From: Paracoccaceae bacterium
Lineage (GTDB): Bacteria; Pseudomonadota; Alphaproteobacteria; Rhodobacterales; Rhodobacteraceae
Assembly: GCA_030148005.1 (NCBI GenBank)
Contig: JASBUI010000033.1
Coordinates: forward strand, 62,001-126,000
Reading direction: 5' to 3'
DNA length: 64,000 nucleotides
The translations under genes were made by a program, and so were the position numbers. The notes below the pieces were generated by a model. That model worked only from the letters and a program-made list of their open reading frames with translations. It made no database searches and was not told the origin of the DNA. Shown here piece after piece: positions 61,859 to 64,000 of this stretch; the first letter of the stretch is position 1, and the number at the start of each line of letters is the position of its first letter.

Positions 61859-62842
61859 TTACTCCTTGGTTAGTCTGTTGGATTTCAGGCGGCGGGAAAA
61901 CATCAGCCCGGTCAGCCCAATTGTTGCGAAGATGATCCAGAAAAAATCGCCGCTTTTTTCGATCAGGATCGGGCCCAGCGGCTGGCCGGTGTAGGTGTCC
62001 TTGATCCCCAGCACGGCGAAGGTAAAACGCTCATAGTGTTTGGTGATCGACGACACTTCGATATCGTTGCGAACAGTCTCGAACGTGGCATAACTTGCCT
62101 TTATCTTGTTTTGTTCGGCCTTGGGGACTTGGAGCTGCTTAAAGACGCCGCCCGCCACCTGGTTGTCGGGGTCAAGCGTGTCGCCGATCTGGGGCGCGAC
62201 AAGGACAAGCAACAGCCAGACGATGAAGCTGAACAAAAGGGCGTTCGCGGGGCGCTTCATCCAGAGGGTCGAGATAAAGGCCAGAAGGAAAAAGCTTGTG
62301 GCGTAGAAGGATGACGTGATCCAGACGATGAGGATGCGCAAAAGGTCATTGCCGCTTAGGCCGATGCCCGATGTCGCCGCCAAAAGAAGGGCCGCCAAAA
62401 GAAAGACAACGCCAAGGCCTGCCGATAGCAAAGCGGCGCCTGCCCCCAGTTTGCCGGCCAGAAACTGCCACTGTTTGACCGGGCGCGTCATGATCAGCGC
62501 CAGTGTCTGGCGTCCGCGTTCGCTGGCGGCGGCGCGAAATCCGGTCAGAATGCCAAGGACGGCGCCGATAATCTCTATCTGTTCGATGGCCCCGCGAAGC
62601 AGGCGCAGGGGATAGAACTCGGGCTTGGCGAAAGTGTCGGCGTTCTTGCCAAGCGCCAGAAGGGTCGCCTTGGCGTCGTTGTAGGTGGCCACATCGGTGG
62701 CCATTGCAATGGCGCCGGTCAAAAGTGAGGCCAAGGCGGCGAGAACCAGAAAGATGGTGATCGTCAGGATAAAGCGATCGCGTTTTGCGTCCGAGATATC
62801 CTTGCGGGCAATCGCCGATATCGGGGCTTTGTGATCAGACAT
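61859..62842 (-). CDS. ABC-2 family permease (NosY-like), second of two
   Basis: 327 residues from ATG 62842 (GGAG upstream), starting eight bases inside the previous gene. About six membrane segments; GFRAAASERGRQTLALIMTRPVKQWQF is the NosY/ABC-2 type cytoplasmic loop. The large loop after the fifth segment (~190-290) is periplasmic. Partner of the ATPase at the window end. Confidence 0.83.
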   Translation of the reverse strand: MSDHKAPISAIARKDISDAKRDRFILTITIFLVLAALASLLTGAIAMATDVATYNDAKATLLALGKNADTFAKPEFYPLRLLRGAIEQIEIIGAVLGILTGFRAAASERGRQTLALIMTRPVKQWQFLAGKLGAGAALLSAGLGVVFLLAALLLAATSGIGLSGNDLLRILIVWITSSFYATSFFLLAFISTLWMKRPANALLFSFIVWLLLVLVAPQIGDTLDPDNQVAGGVFKQLQVPKAEQNKIKASYATFETVRNDIEVSSITKHYERFTFAVLGIKDTYTGQPLGPILIEKSGDFFWIIFATIGLTGLMFSRRLKSNRLTKE

Positions 62843-63782
62843 TGTAGTCTCCACGCGTCATGTCCATCCGGCACAGCGCAAGCGTGGCCAGACCGGCGGC
62901 GGCGGCGAAGGCAATTGCAAGATCGGCAAGCGGAGAGATCGCAGATCGCGCCACTGCGCCGGGCGGAAGAAAGTCCAAAAGACCGGCCGAGAGGTACTTG
63001 AAGCTTTCGGCGATCGAGAAGGGGCCAACCAGATAGCCGGTCCAGTGAAAGAAGGGCGTATCGGGCGCAGGGGCCAGAGCCGAGATCGGGTTGATCGCCG
63101 CTGTCGGGTGAATGTTCGACGTCAGCGACGGCAAGATGAAAGTCACCGTCAGCCAAAGCGTAACCGGCAGCAACAGGCCAACCGATTCCGAACGCGATTG
63201 TGCCGCTGTGGCCAGCGCAACAAGGCCGAACATCGCCATATAGGCATAGGACAGACCGAAGAAGCCAAAAAGCTTTAACCAGCCATGCGCCGAAAGCGTA
63301 AACTGCGGCAAAAGCAGAAAGGTCGAGACGCTGATCACCGCGGCCACCGCCATCAGGGCGGCCAGAAGGGTGGCAAGCGCCGCGATCTTGCCGCGGGCAT
63401 AGGCCAGCTTTGTCATGGGGCGGGTTCCAAGAATGGGAACGACGCCTGATTTTCTGTCCGATGCGATCAACTGGTAGCCGATGACAATCGCGGCAAGCGC
63501 GCCGATCAGGCTTACGTAGATCGACATGTTCCGCAAAAGCGACAGGGGTGAGATATCAAGGACCGGGTTGGCCGGAACCGTCTGGCCGATGCCTTTGAGG
63601 TAGACGGCGGCGTCGGCGTAAATGGCGTTGACGGTGCTGGTCGCCGACCATCCAAGGTAGGCCGATATCAGAACCAGAACGACAAAGAGCGCGCTTAGCA
63701 TCGCCACCGTGCGTTCGCGAAAGATGTAAAGCACCGACTGGCCGGCAATGATAAGCGGGGCAGAGCGCGGAAAGCTGTGCAT
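62835..63782 (-). CDS. ABC-2 family permease, first of two
   Basis: 315 residues from ATG 63782 (GTG 63785 possible). Six membrane segments; YQLIASDRKSGVVPILGTRPMTK matches the ABC-2 coupling loop. It resembles its neighbour in layout, and the pair probably forms the membrane part of one exporter. Overlaps the ATPase gene upstream and the second permease downstream. Confidence 0.83.
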   Translation of the reverse strand: MHSFPRSAPLIIAGQSVLYIFRERTVAMLSALFVVLVLISAYLGWSATSTVNAIYADAAVYLKGIGQTVPANPVLDISPLSLLRNMSIYVSLIGALAAIVIGYQLIASDRKSGVVPILGTRPMTKLAYARGKIAALATLLAALMAVAAVISVSTFLLLPQFTLSAHGWLKLFGFFGLSYAYMAMFGLVALATAAQSRSESVGLLLPVTLWLTVTFILPSLTSNIHPTAAINPISALAPAPDTPFFHWTGYLVGPFSIAESFKYLSAGLLDFLPPGAVARSAISPLADLAIAFAAAAGLATLALCRMDMTRGDYNV

Positions 63783-64000
63783 CACGCGGCCTCGCCCTGG
63801 CCAGTGACCGGGGTGATCGAAAGGTAAAGCTCTTCCAATGAGGTGTCATCGCCGTATTTGCGCACGGCGCTTTCCATCGTGTCGTGATAGACAAGCGTGC
63901 CCTGACTTAGGACGCCGATGGATGTGCAGGTCTTTGCGATCTCGCTGATAAGGTGGGTGTTCATGAAAATCGTCATGCCGAAATCGTTGTTCAGGCGCTT
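63782..64000 (-). CDS. ABC-2 type transporter ATPase, N-terminus outside window
   Basis: Only the last ~72 residues are present. The H-loop histidine is in FMNTHLISEIAKTC, followed by GVLSQGTLVYHDT, typical of ABC ATPases of drug/NosF type. The stop overlaps the next permease start. Walker motifs lie beyond the window. Confidence 0.8.
   Translation of the reverse strand, partial: KRLNNDFGMTIFMNTHLISEIAKTCTSIGVLSQGTLVYHDTMESAVRKYGDDTSLEELYLSITPVTGQGEAA

Noticed and set aside
1-64000. tRNA, rRNA, prophage, IS and CRISPR content
   Set aside because: Gaps are short and none showed a tRNA-like cloverleaf, rRNA sequence, transposase, terminal repeats or spaced repeats on reading; a tRNAscan or Rfam search was not possible.

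Overview
The window looks like chromosomal DNA of an alphaproteobacterium of the order Rhodobacterales (Roseobacter/Rhodobacter type). The support is gene content and order (rimP-nusA-ylxR-infB; nrnC-lptC-lptA-lptB-hpf-ptsN without rpoN; argJ-mutT behind a parvulin and next to secA; hemH beside small secreted proteins), high GC with many GTG/TTG starts, and many ATGA/GTGA stop-start overlaps. No rRNA, tRNA, CRISPR array, IS element or prophage was recognised. Nearly all of the window is coding.

Layout. 1-5.5 kb: end of a Gly/Asn-rich secreted protein, threonine ammonia-lyase, an Hpt protein opposite a receiver-PP2C phosphatase, a Nudix enzyme, then Hsp33, a CoA-type Nudix enzyme and a CCA-adding enzyme. 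6.7-11.6 kb: two fused ABC exporter half-transporters and an RNA methyltransferase in one overlapping unit. 11.7-13.5 kb: an envelope group of two L,D-transpeptidases and a CAP-domain lipoprotein. 13.5-14.1 kb: two tandem 61-residue secreted proteins with identical amino-acid sequence, behind a good promoter and a possible Cys-rich leader peptide, sharing a bidirectional terminator with ferrochelatase. 15.2-20.2 kb: a methyltransferase, ComF, glutaredoxin, a nitrilase-family amidase, a MarR regulator, UbiG and a proline iminopeptidase. 20.3-25.7 kb: a peptide/oligosaccharide-class ABC importer with a LacI-type palindrome in front.

26.6-32 kb is the translation/transcription operon rimP-nusA-ylxR-infB, with hairpins in its leader. 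A candidate 44-residue protein follows on the other strand. 32.3-37.7 kb holds mutT, argJ and a parvulin on minus, and secA on plus. 37.8-40.5 kb has an unknown secreted protein and a PBP-OmpA fusion; then radC, and dnaK-dnaJ with a clear sigma-32 type promoter.

45.3-55.5 kb is a surface-polysaccharide region: ABC-2 export permease, CysQ, KdsB, GalU, four glycosyltransferases and a two-domain sulfotransferase. Together they fit a sulfated, Kdo-containing polysaccharide: KdsB makes CMP-Kdo, GalU makes UDP-glucose, the sulfotransferase uses PAPS and CysQ removes the PAP formed. 55.5-59.5 kb carries ptsN, hpf, the LPS export genes lptB-lptA-lptC and the nanoRNase NrnC. The right end (59.6-64 kb, minus strand) holds an ABC-2 ATPase, two permeases, a calcium-repeat secreted protein, a COG4705 membrane protein and a type-1 copper protein with an FNR-type box upstream. 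It is the least explained gene set here and a plausible undescribed metal/redox-related system.
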